This document shows, piece after piece, positions 45,601 to 61,800 of a DNA stretch of 64,000 nucleotides (position 1 is its first letter; every line of letters begins with the position of its first letter). Origin of the DNA: Eurosta solidaginis (Eukaryota; Arthropoda; Insecta; Diptera; Tephritidae); NCBI RefSeq assembly GCF_040869045.1, contig NW_027137032.1, forward strand, positions 124,001 to 188,000. The letters run 5' to 3'. The notes beneath the pieces are model-generated. The model made no database searches, was not told the origin of the DNA, and saw only the letters and a program-made list of their open reading frames with translations. The translations under genes were made by a program, and so were the position numbers.

Positions 45601-48600
45601 TACACGTTATTTATCAATTTAACTCTAGAATTAAAGGATATACAACGAGAAACAACGTTTGACAACCTTTAAACAGTTTTAATAACTATCTCAAAAATTG
45701 TCGCTCTGATGCAAACAACTGATGAGTTATCTACTTAAATTTGATGAACAAAACGACTTACGTATTTTAAACATGCTAACCTTTAGCCCGGTAAGCAAAT
45801 TAAAAAAAAAACGCAATATGTAGGCTACACGAGAACGGAGACGTCGAGTAACCAAAACAAATGCGTTAAACAAATTCGTACACGTTATTTATCAATTTAA
45901 CTCTAGAATTAAAGGATATACAACGAGAAACAACGTTTGACAACCTTTAAACAGTTTTAATAACTATCTCAAAAATTATCGCTCTGATGCAAACAACTCA
46001 TGAGTTATCTACTTAAATTTGATGAACAAAACGACTTACGTATTTTAAACATGCTAACCTTTAGCCCGGTAAGCAAATTAAAAAAAAAAACGCAATATGT
46101 AGGCTACACGAGAACGGAGACGTCGAGTAACCAAAACAAATGCGTTAAACAAATTCGTACACGTTATTACGTTATTTATCAATTTAACTCTAGAATTAAA
46201 GGATATACAACGAGAAACAACGTTTGACAACCTTTAAACAGTTTTAATAACTATCTCAAAAATTATCGCTCTGATGCAAACAACTGATGAGTTATCTACT
46301 TAAATTTAATGAACAAAACGACTTACGTATTTTAAACATGCTAACCTTTAGCCCGGTAAGCAAATTAAAAAAAAACGCAATATGTACGCTACACGAGAAC
46401 GGAGACGTCGAGTAACCAAAACAAATGCGTTAAACAAATTCGTACACGTTATTTATCAATTTAACTCTAGAATTAAAGGATATACAACGAGAAACAACGT
46501 TTGACAACCTTTAAACTGTTTTAATAACTATCTCAAAAATTATCGCTCTGATGCAAACAACTGATGAGTTATCTACTTAAATTTGTTGAACAAAACGACT
46601 TACGTAATTTAAGCATGCTAACCTTTAGCCCGGTAAGCAAATTAAAAAAAAAACGCAATATGTAGGCTACACGAGAACGGAGACGTCGAGTAACCAAAAC
46701 AAATGCGTTAAACAAATTCGTACACGTTATTTATCAATTTAACTCTAGAATTAAAGGATATACAACGAGAAACAACGTTTGACAACCTTTAAACAGTTTT
46801 AATAACTATCTCAAAAATTATCGCTCTGATGCAAACAACTGATGAGTTATCTACTTAAATTTGATGAACAAAACGACTTACGTATTTTAAACATGCTAAC
46901 CTTTAGCCCGGCAAGCAAATTAAAAAAAAACGCAATATGTAGGCTACACGAGAACGGAGACGTCGAGTAACCAAAACAAATGCGTTAAACAAATTCGTAC
47001 ACGTTATTTATCAATTTAACTCTAGAATTAAAGGATATACAACGAGAAACAACGTTTGACAACCTTTAAACAGTTTTAATAACTATCTCAAAAATTATCG
47101 CTCTGATGCAAACAACTGATGAGTTATCTACTTAAATTTGATGAACAAAACGACTTACGTATTTTAAACATGCTAACCTTTAGCCCGGTAAGCAAATTAA
47201 AAAAAAAACGCAATATGTGGGCTACACGAGAACGGAGACGTCGAGTAACCAAAACAAATGCGTTAAACAAATTCGTACACGTTATTTATCAATTTAACTC
47301 TAGAATTAAAGCATATACAACGAGAAACAAAGTTTGACAACCTTTAAACAGTTTTAATAACTATCTCAAAAATTATCGCTCTGATGCAAACAACTGATGA
47401 GTTATCTACTTAAATTTGATGAACAAAACGACTTACGTATTTTAAACATGCTAACCTTTAGCCCGGTAAGCAAATTAAAAAAAAAAACGCAATATGTAGG
47501 CTACACGAGAACGGAGACGTCGAGTAACCAAAACAAATGCGTTAAACAAATTCGTACACGTTATTTATCAACTTGACTCTAGAATTAAAGGATATACAAC
47601 GAGAAACAACGTTTGACAACCTTTAAACAGTTTTAATAACTATCTCAAAAATTATCGCTCTGATGCAAACAACTGATGAGTTATCTACTTAAATATGATG
47701 AACGAAACGACTTACGTATTTTAAACATGCTAACCTTTAGCCCGGTAAGCAAATTAAAAAAAAAACGCAATATGTAGGCTACACGAGAACGGAGACGTCG
47801 AGTAACCAAAACAAATGCGTTAATCAAATTCGTACAAGTTATTTATCAATTTAACTCTAGAATTAAAGGATATACAACGAGAAACAACGTTTGACAACCT
47901 TTAAACAGTTTTAATAACTATCTCAAAAATTATCGCTCTGATGCAAACAACTGATGAGTTATCTACTTAAATTTGATGAACAAAACGACTTACGTATTTT
48001 AAACATGCTAACCTTTAGCCCGGTAAGCAAATTAAAAAAAAAAACGCAATATGTAGGCTACACGAGAACGGAGACGTCGAGTAACCAAAACAAATGCGTT
48101 AAACAAATTCGTACACGTCATTTATCAACTTAACTCTAGAATTAAAGGATATACAACGAGAAACAACGTTTGACAACCTTTAAACAGTTTTAATAACTAT
48201 CTCAAAAATTATCGCTCTGATGCAAACAACTGATGAGTTATCTACTTAAATTTGATGAACAAAACGACTTACGTATTTTAAACATGCTAACCTTTAGCCC
48301 GGTAAGCAAATTTAAAAAAACACGCAATATGTGGGCTACACGAGAACGGAGACGTCGAGTAACCAAAACAAATGCGTTAAACAAATTCGTACACGTTATT
48401 TATCAATTTAACTCTAGAATTAAAGGATATACAACGAGAAACAACGTTTGACAACCTTTAAACAGTTTTAATAACTATCTCAAAAATTATCGCTCTGATG
48501 CAAACAACTGATGAGTTATCTACTTAAATATGATGAACGAAACGACTTACGTATTTTAAACATGCTAACCTTTAGCCCGGTAAGCAAATTAAAAAAAAAA

Positions 48601-51050
48601 CGCAATATGTAGGCTACACGAGAAGGGAGACGTCGATTAACCAAAACAAATGCGTTAAACAAATTCGTACACGTTATTTATCAATTTAACTCTAGGATTA
48701 AAGGATATACAACGAGAAACAACGTTTGACAACCTTTAAACAGTTTTAATAACTATCTCAAAAATTGTCGCTCTGATGCAAACAACTGATGAGTTATCTA
48801 CTTAAATTTGATGAACAAAACGACATACGTATTTTAAACATGCTAACCTTTAGCCCGGTAAGCAAATTAAAAAAAAAACGCAATATGTAGGCTACACGAG
48901 AACGGAGACGTCGAGTAACCAAAACAAATGCGTTAAACAAATTCGTACACGTTATTTATCAATTTAACTCTAGAATAAAAGGATATACAACGAGAAACAA
49001 CGTTTGACAACCTTTAAACAGTTTTAATAACTATCTCAAAAATTATCGCTCTGATGCAAACAACTGATGAGTTATCTACTTAAATTTGATGAACAAAACG
49101 ACTTACGTATTTTAAACATGCTAACCTTTAGCCCGGTAAGCAGATTAAAAAAAAAACGCAATATGTAGGCTACACGAGAACGGAGACGCCGAGTAACCAA
49201 AACAAATGCGTTAAAAAAATTCGTACACGTTATTTATCAATTTAACTCTAGAATTAAAGGATATACAACGAGAAACAACGTTTGACAACCTTTAAACAGT
49301 TTTAATAACTATCTCAAAAATTATCGCTCTGATGCAAACAACTGATGAGTTATCTACTTAAATTTGATGAACAAAACGACTTACGTATTTTAAACATGCT
49401 AACCTTTAGCCCGGTAAGCAAATTAAAAAAAAAACGCAATATGTAGGCTACACGAGAACGGAGACGTCGAGTAACCAAAACAAATGCGTTAAACAAATTC
49501 GTACACGTTAATTATCAATTTAACTCTAGAATTAAAGGATATACAACGAGAAACAACGTTTGACAACCTTTAAACAGTTTTAATAACTATCTCAACAATT
49601 ATCGCTCTGATGCAAACAACTGATGAGTTATCTACTTAAATTTGATGAACAAAACGACTTACGTATTTTAAACATGCTAACCTTTAGCCCGGTAAGCAAA
49701 TTAAAAAAAAAACGCAATATGTAGGCTACACGAGAACGGAGACGTCGAGTAACCAAAACAAATGCGTTAAACAAATTCGTACACGTTATTTATCAATTTA
49801 ACTCTAGAAGTAAAGGATATACAACGAGAAACAACGTTTGACAACCTTTAAACAGTTTTAATAACTATCTCAAAAATTGTCGCTCTGATGCAAACAACTG
49901 ATGAGTTATCTACTTAAATTTGTTGAACAAAATGACTTACGTATTTTAAGCATGCTAACCTTTAGCCCGGTAAGCAAATTAAAAAAAAACGCAATATGTA
50001 GGCTACACGAGAACGGAGACGTCGAGTAACCAAAACAAATGCGTTAAACAAATTCGTACACGTTATTTATCAATTTAACTCTAGAATTAAAGGATATACA
50101 ACGAGAAACAACGTTTGACAACCTTTAAACAGTTTTAATAACTATCTCAAAAATTGTCGCTCTGATGCAAACAACTGATGAGTTATCTACTTAAATTTGA
50201 TGAACAAAACGACTTACGTATTTTAAACATGCTAACCTTGAGCCCGGTAAGCAAATTAAAAAAAAAACGCAATATGTAGGCTACACGAGAACGGAGACGT
50301 CGAGTAACCAAAATAAATGCGTTAAACAAATTCGTACACGTTATTTATCAATTTAACTCTAGAATTAAAGGATATACAACGAGAAACAACGTTTGACAAC
50401 CTTTAAACAGTTTTAATAACTATCTCAAAAATTATCGCTCTGATGCAAACAACTGATGAATTATCTACTTAAATTTGATGAACAAAACGACTTACGTATT
50501 TTAAACATGCTAACCTTTAGCCCGGTAAGCAAATTAAAAAAAAACGCAATATGTACGCTACACGAGAACGGAGACGTCGAGTAACCAAAACAAATGCGTT
50601 AAACAAATTCGTACACGTTATTTATCAATTTAACTCTAGAATTAAAGGATATACAACGAGAAACAACGTTTGACAACCTTTAAACTGTTTTAATAACTAT
50701 CTCAAAAATTATCGCTCTGATGCAAACAACTGATGAGTTATCTACTTAAATTTGTTGAACAAAACGACTTACGTATTTTAAGCATGCTAACCTTTAGCCC
50801 GGTAAGCAAATTAAAAAAAAAACGCAATATGTAGGCTACACGAGAACGGAGACGTCGAGTAACCAAAACAAATGCGTTAAACAAATTCGTACACGTTATT
50901 TATGAATTTAACTCTAGAATTAAAGGATATACAACGAGAAACAACGTTTGACAACCTTTAAACAGTTTTAATAACTATCTCAAAAATTATCGCTCTGATG
51001 CAAACAACTGATGAGTTATCTACTTAAATTTGATGAACAAAACGACTTAC
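42660..51050. repeat. Higher-order duplication, 16 monomers (about 4.46 kb) x2
   Basis: Ordered markers recur at offsets of 4455-4458 bp: AAAGCATATAC (42853, 47308), GAACGAAACG (about 43244, 47700), CTAGGATT (about 44236, 48693), GCAGATTAAA (44683, 49140), GACGCCGAG (about 44729, 49186), CGTTAATTATC (about 45049, 49506), AGAAGTAAAGG (45351, 49808), AAAATGACTT. After about 46 kb the offset drops to about 4169 (TATGTACGCT, 46381 and 50550), so the second copy lacks one monomer and an 8-bp duplication. Confidence 0.85.
46161..46178. repeat. 8-bp microduplication ACGTTATT in one monomer
   Basis: ACACGTTATTACGTTATTTA replaces ACACGTTATTTA, making this monomer about 8 bp longer than the rest. Confidence 0.85.
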
Positions 51051-51849
51051 GTATTTTAAACATGCTAACCTTTAGCCCGGTAAGCAAATTAAAAAAAAAA
51101 CGCAATATGTAGGCTACACGAGAACGGAGACGTCGAGTAACCAAAACAAATGCGTTAAACAAATTCGTACACGTTATTTATCAATTTAACTCTAGAATTA
51201 AAGGATATACAACGAGAAACAACGTTTGACAACCTTTAAACAGTTTTAATAACTATCTCAAAAATTATCGCTCTGATGCAAACAACTGATGAGTTATCTA
51301 CTTAAATTTGATGAACAAAACGACTTACGTATTTTAAACATGCTAACCTTTAGCCCGGTAAGCAAATTAAAAAAAAAACGCAATATGTAGGCTACACGAG
51401 AACGGAGACGTCGAGTAACCAAAACAAATGCGTTAAACAAATTCGTACACGTTATTTATCAATTTAACTCTAGAATTAAAGGATATACAACGAGAAACAA
51501 CGTTTGACAACCTTTAAACAGTTTTAATAACTATCTCAAAAATTATCGCTCTGATGCAAACAACTGATGAGTTATCTACTTAAATATGATGAACAAAACG
51601 ACTTACGTATTTTAAGCATGCTAACCTTTAGCCCGGTAAGCGAATTAAAAAAAAAAACGCAATATGTAGGCTACACGAGAACGGAGACGTCGAGTAACCA
51701 AAACAAATGCGTTAAACAAATTCGTACACGTTATTTATCAATTTAACTCTAGAATTAAAGGATATACAACGAGAAAGAACGTTTGACAACCTTTAAACAG
51801 TTTTAATAACTATCTCAAAAATTGTCGCTCTGATGCAAACAACTGATGA

Positions 51850-54640
51850 GTTATCTACTCAAATTTGTTGAACAAAACGACTTACGTATTTTAAACATGC
51901 TAACCTTTAGCACGGTAAGCAAATTAAAAAAAAAACGCAATATGTAGGCTACACGAGAACGGAGACGTCGAGTAACCAAAACAAATGCGTTAAACAAATT
52001 CGTACACGTTATTTATCAATTTAACTCTAGAATTAAAGGATATACAACGAGAAACAACGTTTGACAACCTTTAAACAGTTTTAATAACTATCTCAAAAAT
52101 TGTCGCTCTGATGCAAACAACTGATGAGTTATCTACTTAAATATGATGAACAAAACGACTTACGTATTTTAAACATGCTAACCTTTAGCCCGGTAAGCAA
52201 ATTAAAAAAAAAACGCAATATGTAGGCTACACGAGAACGGAGACGTCGAGTAACCAAAACAAATGCGTTAAACAAATTCGTACACGTTATTTATCAATTT
52301 AACTCTAGAATTAAAGGATATACAACGAGAAACAACGTTTGACAACCTTTAAACAGTTTTAATAACTATCTCAAAAATTATCGCTCTGATGCAAACAACT
52401 GATGAGTTATCTACTTAAATATGATGAACAAAACGACTTACGTATTTTAAACATGCTAACCTTTAGCCCGGTAAGCAAATTAAAAAAAACGCAATATGTA
52501 GGCTACACGAGAACGGAGACGTCGAGTAACCAAAACAAATGCGTTAAACAAATTCGTACACGTTATTTATCAATTTAACTCTAGAATTAAAGGATATACA
52601 ACGAGAAACAACGTTTGACAACCTTTAAACAGTTTTAATAACTATCTCAAAAATTTTCGCTCTGATGCAAACAACTGATGAGTTATCTACTCAAATTTGT
52701 TGAACAAAACGACTTACGTATTTTAAACATGCTAACCTTTAGCCCGGTAAGCAAATTAAAAAAAAAAAGCAATATGTAGGATACACGAGAACGGAGACGT
52801 CGAGTAACCAAAACAAATGCGTTAAACAAATTCGTACACGTTATTTATCAATTTAACTCTAGAATTAAAGGATATACAACGAGAAACAACGTTTGACAAC
52901 CTTTAAACAGTTTTAATAACTATCTCAAAAATTGTCGCTCTGATGCAAACAACTGCTGAGTTATCTACTCAAATTTGTTGAACAAAACGACTTACGTGTT
53001 TTAAACATGCTAACCTTTAGCCCGGTAAGCAAATTAAAAAAAAAACCCAATATGTAGGCTACACGAGAACGGAGACGTCGAGTAACCAAAACAAATGCGT
53101 TAAACAAATTCGTACACGTTATTTATCAATTTAACTCTAGAATTAAAGGATATACAACGAGAAACAACGTTTGACAACCTTTAAACAGTTTTAATAACTA
53201 TCTCAAAAATTGTCGCTCTGATGCAAACAACTGATGAGTTATCTACTCAAATTTGTTGAACAAAACGACTTACGTATTTTAAACATGCTAACCTTTAGCA
53301 CGGTAAGCAAATTAAAAAAAAAACGCAATATGTAGGCTACACGAGAACGGAGACGTCGAGTAACCAAAACAAATGCGTTAAACAAATTCGTACACGTTAT
53401 TTATCAATTTAACTCTAGAATTAAAGGATATACAACGAGAAACAACGTTTGACAACCTTTAAACAGTTTTAATAACTATCTCAAAAATTGTCGCTCTGAT
53501 GCAAACAACTGATGAGTTATCTACTTAAATATGATGAACAAAACGACTTACGTATTTTAAACATGCTAACCTTTAGCCCGGTAAGCAAATTAAAAAAAAA
53601 ACGCAATATGTAGGCTACACGAGAACGGAGACGTCGAGTAACCAAAACAAATGCGTTAAACAAATTCGTACACGTTATTTATCAATTTAACTCTAGAATT
53701 AAAGGATATACAACGAGAAACAACGTTTGACAACCTTTAAACAGTTTTAATAACTATCTCAAAAATTATCGCTCTGATGCAAACAACTGATGAGTTATCT
53801 ACTTAAATATGATGAACAAAACGACTTACGTATTTTAAACATGCTAACCTTTAGCCCGGTAATCAAATTAAAAAAAACGCAATATGTAGGCTACACGAGA
53901 ACGGAGACGTCGAGTAAACAAAACAAATGCGTTAAACAAATTCGTACACGTTATTTATCAATTTAACTCTAGAATTAAAGGATATACAACGAGAAACAAC
54001 GTTTGACAACCTTTAAACAGTTTTAATAACTATCTCAAAAATTTTCGCTCTGATGCAAACAACTGATGAGTTATCTACTCAAATTTGTTGAACAAAACGA
54101 CTTACGTATTTTAAACATGCTAACCTTTAGCCCGGTAAGCAAATTAAAAAAAAAAAGCAATATGTAGGCTACACGAGAACGGAGACGTCGAGTAACCAAA
54201 ACAAATGCGTTAAACAAATTCGTACACGTTATTTATCAATTTAACTCTAAAATTAAAGGATATACAACGAGAAACAACGTTTGACAACCTTTAAACAGTT
54301 TTAATAACTATCTCAAAAATTGTCGCTCTGATGCAAACAACTGCTGAGTTATCTACTCAAATTTGTTGAACAAAACGACTTACGTATTTTAAACATGCTA
54401 ACCTTTAGCCCGGTAAGCAAATTAAAAAAAAACCCAATATGTAGGCTACACGAGAACGGAGACGTCGAGTAACCAAAACAAATGCGTTAAACAAATTCGT
54501 ACACGTTATTTATCAATTTAACTCTAGAATTAAAGGATATACAACGAGAAACAACGTTTGACAACCTTTAAACAGTTTTAATAACTATCTCAAAAATTGT
54601 CGCTCTGATGCAAACAACTGATGAGTTATCTACTTAAATT
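51850..54640. repeat. Higher-order duplication, 5 monomers (1.39 kb) x2
   Basis: Markers at offsets of 1387-1389 bp: TTTAGCACGG (51905, 53294), AATTTTCGCTC (52652, 54040), AAAAGCAATATG (about 52766, 54154), CTGCTGAG (52953, 54341), AAACCCAATATG (about 53043, 54429). The two copies are adjacent. Confidence 0.85.
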
Positions 54641-55899
54641 TGTTGAACAAAACGACTTACGTATTTAAACATGCTAACCTTTAGCCTGGTAAGCAAATTA
54701 AAAAAAAAACGCAATATGTAGGCTACACGAGAACGGAGACGTCGAGTAACCAAAACAAATGCGTTAAACAAATTCGTACACGTTATTTATCAATTTAACT
54801 CTAGAATTAAAGGATATACAACGAGAAACAACGTTTGACAACCTTTAAACAGTTTTAATAACTATCTCAAAAATTATCGCTCTGATGCAAACAATTGATG
54901 AGTTATCTACTTAAATTTGATGAACAAAACGACTTACGTATTTTAAACATGCTAACCTTTAGCCCGGTAAGCAAATTAAAAAAAAAAAGCAATATGTAGG
55001 CTACACGAGAACGGAGACGTCGAGTAACCAAAACAAATGCGTGAAACAAATTCGTACACGTTATTTATCAATTTATCTCTAGAATTAAAGGATATACAAC
55101 GAGAAACAACGTTTGACAACCTTTAAACAGTTTTAATAACTATCTCAAAAATTATCGCTCTGATGCAAACAACTGATGAGTTATCTACTTAAATATGATG
55201 AACAAAACGACTTACGTATTTTAAACATGCTAACCTTTAGCCCGGTAAGCAAATTAAAAAAAAAACGCAATATGTAGGCTACACGAGAACGGAGACGTCG
55301 AGTAACCAAAACAAATGCGTTAAACAAATTCGTACACGTTATTTATCAATTTAACTCTAGAATTAAAGGATATACAACGAGAAACAACGTTTGACAACCT
55401 TTAAACAGTTTTAATAACTATCTCAAAAATTATCGCTCTGATGCAAACAACTGATGAGTTATCTACTTAAATATGATGAACAATACGACTTACGTATTTT
55501 AAACATGCTAACCTTTAGCCCGGTAAGCAAATTAAAAAAAAAACGCAATATGTAGGCTACACGAGAACGGAGACGTCGAGTAACCAAAACAAATGCGTTA
55601 AACAAATTCGTACACGTTATTTATCAATTTAACTCTAGAATTAAAGGATATACAACGAGAAACAACGTTTGACAACCTTTAAACAGTTTTAATAACTATC
55701 TCAAAAATTATCGCTCTGATGCAAACAACTGATGAGTTATCTACTTAAATATGATGAACAAAACGACTTACGTATTTTAAACATGCTAACCTTTAGCCCG
55801 GTAAGCAGATTAAAAAAAAAAAACGCAATATGTAGGCTACACGAGAACGGAGACGTCGAGTAACCAAAACAAATGCGTTAAACAAATTCGTACACGTTA

Positions 55900-58800
55900 T
55901 TTATCAATTTAACTCTAGAATTAAAAGATATACAACGAGAAACAACGTTTGACAACCTTTAAACAGTTTTAATAACTATCTCAAAAATTATCGCTCTGAT
56001 GCAAACAACTGATGAGTTATCTACTTAAATATGATGAACAAAACGACTTACGTATTTTAAACATGCTAACCTTTAGCCCGGTAAGCAAATTAAAAAAAAA
56101 ACGCAATATGTAGGCTACACGAGAACGGAGACTTCGAGTAACCAAAACAAATGCGTTAAACAAATTCGTACACGTTATTTATCAATTTAACTCTAGAATT
56201 AAAGGATATACAACGAGAAACAACGTTTGACAACCTTTAAACAGTTTTAATAACTATCTCAAAAATTATCGCTCTGATGCAAACAACTGATGAGTTATCT
56301 ACTTAAATATGATGAACAAAACGACTTACGTATTTTAAACATGCTAACCTTTAGCCCGGTAAGCAAATTAAAAAAAAACGCAATATGTGGGCTACACGAG
56401 AACGGAGACGTCGTGTAACCAAAACAAATGCGTTAAACAAATTCGTACACGTTATTTATCAATTTAACTCTAGAATTAAAGGATATACAACGAGAAACAA
56501 CGTTTGACAACCTTTAAACAGTTTTAATAACTATCTCAAAAATTATCGCTCTGATGCAAACAACTGATGAGTTATCTACTTAAATATGATGAACAAAACG
56601 ACTTACGTATTTTAAGCATGCTAACCTTTAGCCCGGTAAACAAATTAAAAAAAAAACGCAATATGTAGGCTACACGAGAACGGAGACGTCGAGTAACCAA
56701 AACAAATACGTTAAACAAATTCGTACACGTTATTTATCAATTTAACTCTAGAATTAAAGGATATACAACGAGAAACAACGTTTGACAACCTTTAAACAGT
56801 TTTAATAACTATCTCAAAAATTATCGCTCTGATGCAAACAACTGATGAGTTATCTACTTAAATTTGTTGAACAAAAGGACTTACGTATTTTAAACATGCT
56901 AACCTTTAGCCCGGTAAGCAAATTAAAAAAAAAAAAACGCAATATGTAGGCTACACGAGAACGGAGACGTCGAGTAACCAAAACAAATGCGTTAAACAAA
57001 TTCGTACACGTTATTTATCAATTTAACTCTAGAATTAAAGGATATACAACGAGAAACAACGTTTGACAACCTTTAAACAGTTTTAATAACTATCTCAAAA
57101 ATTATCGCTCTGATGCAAACAACTGATGAGTTATCTACTTAAATATGATGAACAAAACGACTTACGTATTTTAAACATGCTAACCTTTAGCCCGGTAAGC
57201 AAATTAAAAAAAAAACGCAATATGTAGGCTACACGAGAACGGAGACGTCGAGTAACCAAAACAAATGCGTTAAACAAATTCGTACACGCTATTTATCAAT
57301 TTAACTCTAGAAGTAAAGGATATACAACGAGAAACAACGTTTGACAACCTTTAAACAGTTTTAATAACTATCTCAAAAATTATCGCTCTGATGCAAACAA
57401 CTGATGAGTTATCTACTTAAATATGATGAACAAAACGACTTACGTATTTTAAACATGCTAACCTTTAGCCCGGTAAGCAAATTTAAAAAAAACGCAATAT
57501 GTGGGCTACACGAGAACGGAGACGTCGAGTAACCAAAACAAATACGTTAAACAAATTCGTACACGTTATTTATCAATTTAACTCTAGAATTAAAGGATAT
57601 ACAACGAGAAACAACGTTTGACAACCTTTAAACAGTTTTAATAACTATCTCAAAAATTGTCGCTCTGATGCAAACAACTGATGAGTTATCTACTTAAATT
57701 TGATGAACAAAACGACTTACGTATTTTAAACATGCTAACCTTTAGCCCGGTAAGCAAATTAAAAAAAAAAACGCAATATGTAGGCTACACGAGAACGGAG
57801 ACGTCGAGTAACCAAAACAAATGCGTTAAACAAATTCGTACACGTTATTTATCAATTTAACTCTAGAATTAAAGGATATACAACGAGAAACAACGTTTGA
57901 CAACTTTTAAACAGTTTTAATAACTATCTCAAAAATTGTCGCTCTGATGCAAACAACTGATGAGTTATCTACTTAAATATGATGAACAAAACGACTTACG
58001 TATTTTAAACATGCTAACCTTTAGCCCGGTAAGCAAATTAAAAAAAAACGCAATATGTGGGCTACACGAGAACGGAGACGTCGTGTAACCAAAACAAATG
58101 CGTTAAACAAATTCGTACACGTTATTTATCAATTTAACTCTAGAATTAAAGGATATACAACGAGAAACAACGTTTGACAACCTTTAAACAGTTTTAATAA
58201 CTATCTCAAAAATTGTCGCTCTGATGCAAACAACTGATGAGTTATCTACTTAAATATGATGAACAAAACGACTTACGTATTTTAAACATGCTAACCTTTA
58301 GCCCGGTAAGCAAATTAAAAAAAAACGCAATATGTAGGCTACACGAGAACGGAGACGTCGAGTAACCAAAACAAATGCGTTAAACAAATTCGTACACGTT
58401 ATTTATCAATTTAACTCTAGAATTAAAGGATATACAACGAGAAACAACGTTTGACAACCTTTAAACAGTTTTAATAACTATCTCAAAAATTATCGCTCAG
58501 ATGCAAACAACTGATGAGTTATCTACTTAAATATGATGAACAAAACGACTTACGTACTTTAAACATGCTAACCTTTAGCCCGGTAAGCAAATTAAAAAAA
58601 AAACGCAATATGTAGGCTACACGAGAACGGAGACGTCGAGTAACCAAAACAAATGCGTTAAACAAATTCGTACACGTTATTTATCAATTTAACTCTAGAA
58701 TTAAAAGATATACAACGAGAAACAACGTTTGACAACCTTTAAACAGTTTTAATAACTATCTCAAAAATTATCGCTCTGATGCAAACAACTGATGAGTTAT

Positions 58801-61800
58801 CTACTTAAATATGATGAACAAAACGACTTACGTATTTTAAACATGCTAACCTTTAGCCCGGTAAGCAAATTAAAAAAAAAACGCAATATGTAGGCTACAC
58901 GAGAACGGAGACGTCGAGTAACCAAAACAAATGCGTTAAACAAATTCGTACACGTTATTTATCAATTTAACTCTAGAATTAAAGGATATACAACGAGAAA
59001 CAACGTTTGACAACCTTTAAACAGTTTTAATAACTATCTCAAAAATTATCGCTCTGATGCAAACAACTGATGAGTTATCTACTTAAATATGATGAACAAA
59101 ACGACTTACGTATTTTAAACATGCTAACCTTTAGCCCGGCAAGCAAATTAAAAAAAAACGCAATATGTGGGCTACACGAGAACGGAGACGTCGTGTAACC
59201 AAAACAAATGCTTTAAACAAATTCGTACACGTTATTTATCAATTTAACTCTAGAATTAAAGGATATACAACGAGAAACAACGTTTGACAACCTTTAAACA
59301 GTTTTAATAACTATCTCAAAAATTATCGCTCTGATGCAAACAACTGATGAGTTATCTACTTAAATATGATGAACAAAACGACTTACGTATTTTAAGCATG
59401 CTAACCTTTAGCCCGGTAAGCAAATTAAAAAAAAAAAAACGCAATATGTAGGCTACACGAGAACGGAGACGTCGAGTAACCAAAACAAATACGTTAAACA
59501 AATTCGTACACGTTATTTATCAATTTAACTCTAGAATTAAAGGATATACAACGAGAAACAACGTTTGACAACCTTTAAACAGTTTTAATAACTATCTCAA
59601 AAATTATCGCTCTGATGCAAACAACTGATGAGTTATATACTTAAATTTGTTGAACAAAAGGACTTACGTATTTTAAACATTCTAACCTTTAGCCCGGTAA
59701 GCAAATTAAAAAAAAAAACGCAATATGTAGGCTACACGAGAACGGAGACGTCGAGTAACCAAAACAAATGCGTTAAACAAATTCGTACACGTTATTTATC
59801 AATTTAACTCTAGAATTAAAGGATATACAACGAGAAACAACGTTTGACAACCTTTAAACAGTTTTAATAACTATCTCAAAAATTATCGCTCTGATGCAAA
59901 CAACTGATGAGTTATCTACTTAAATATGATGAACAAAACGACTTACGTATTTTAAACATGCTAACCTTTAGCCCGGTAAGCAAATTAAAAAAAAAACGCA
60001 ATATGTAGGCTACACGAGAACGGAGACGTCGAGTAACCAAAACAAATGCGTTAAACAAATTCGTACACGTTATTTATCAATTTAACTCTAGAAGTAAAGG
60101 ATATACAACGAGAAACAACGTTTGACAACCTTTAAACAGTTTTAATAACTATCTCAAAAATTATCGCTCTGATGCAAACAACTGATGAGTTATCTACTTA
60201 AATATGATGAACAAAACGACTTACGTATTTTAAACATGCTAACCTTTAGCCCGGTAAGCAAATTAAAAAAAAAACGCAATATGTGGGCTACACGAGAACG
60301 GAGACGTCGAGTAACCAAAACAAATACGTTAAACAAATTCGTACACGTTATTTATCAATTTAACTCTAGAATTAAAGGATATACAACGAGAAACAACGTT
60401 TGACAACCTTTAAACAGTTTTAATAACTATCTCAAAAATTGTCGCTCTGATGCAAACAACTGATGAGTTATCTACTTAAATATGATGAACAAAACGACTT
60501 ACGTATTTTAAACATGCTAACCTTTAGCCCGGTAAGCAAATTAAAAAAAAAAACGCAATATGTAGGCTACACGAGAACGGAGACGTCGAGTAACCAAAAC
60601 AAATGCGTTAAACAAATTCGTACACGTTATTTATCAATTTAACTCTAGAATTAAAGGATATACAACGAGAAACAACGTTTGACAACCTTTAAACAGTTTT
60701 AATAACTATCTCAAAAATTATCGCTCTGATGCAAACAACTGATGAGTTATCTACTTAAATATGATGAACAAAACGACTTACGTATTTTAAACATGCTAAC
60801 CTTTAGCCCGGTAAGCAAATTAAAAAAAGACGCAATATGTGGGCTACACGAGAACGGAGACGTCGTGTAACCAAAACAAATGCGTTAAACAAATTCGTAC
60901 ACGTTATTTATCAATTTAACTCTAGAATTAAAGGATATACAACGAGAAACAACGTTTGACAACCTTTAAACAGTTTTAATAACTATCTCAAAAATTATCG
61001 CTCTGATGCAAACAACTGATGAGTTATCTACTTAAATATGATGAACAAAACGACTTACGTATTTTAAGCATGCTAACCTTTAGCCCGGTAAGCAAATTAA
61101 AAAAAAAAAACGCAATATGTAGGCTACACGAGAACGGAGACATCGAGTAACCAAAACAAATACGTTAAACAAATTCGTACACGTTACTTATCAATTTAAC
61201 TCTAGAATTAAAGGATATACAACGAGAAACAACGTTTGACAACCTTTAAACAGTTTTAATAACTATCTCAAAAATTATCGCTCTGATGCAAACAACTGAT
61301 GAGTTATCTACTTAAATTTGTTGAACAAAACGACTTACGTATTTTAAACATGCTAACCTTTAGCCCGGTAAGCAAATTAAAAAAAAAACGCAATATGTAG
61401 GCTACACGAGAACGGAGACGTCGAGTAACCAAAACAAATGCGTTAAACAAATTCGTACACGTTATTTATCAATTTAACTCTAGAATTAAAGGATATACAA
61501 CGAGAAACAACGTTTGACAACCTTTAAACAGTTTTAATAACTATCTCAAAAATTATCGCTCTGATGCAAACAACTGATGAGTTATCTACTTAAATATGAT
61601 GAACAAAACGACTTACGTATTTTAAACATGCTAACCTTTAGCCCGGTAAGCAAATTAAAAAAAAAAACGCAATATGTAGGCTACACGAGAACGGAGACGT
61701 CGAGTAACCAAAACAAATGCGTTAAACAAATTCGTACACGTTATTTATCAATTTAACTCTAGAAGTAAAGGATATACAACGAGAAACAACGTTTGACAAC

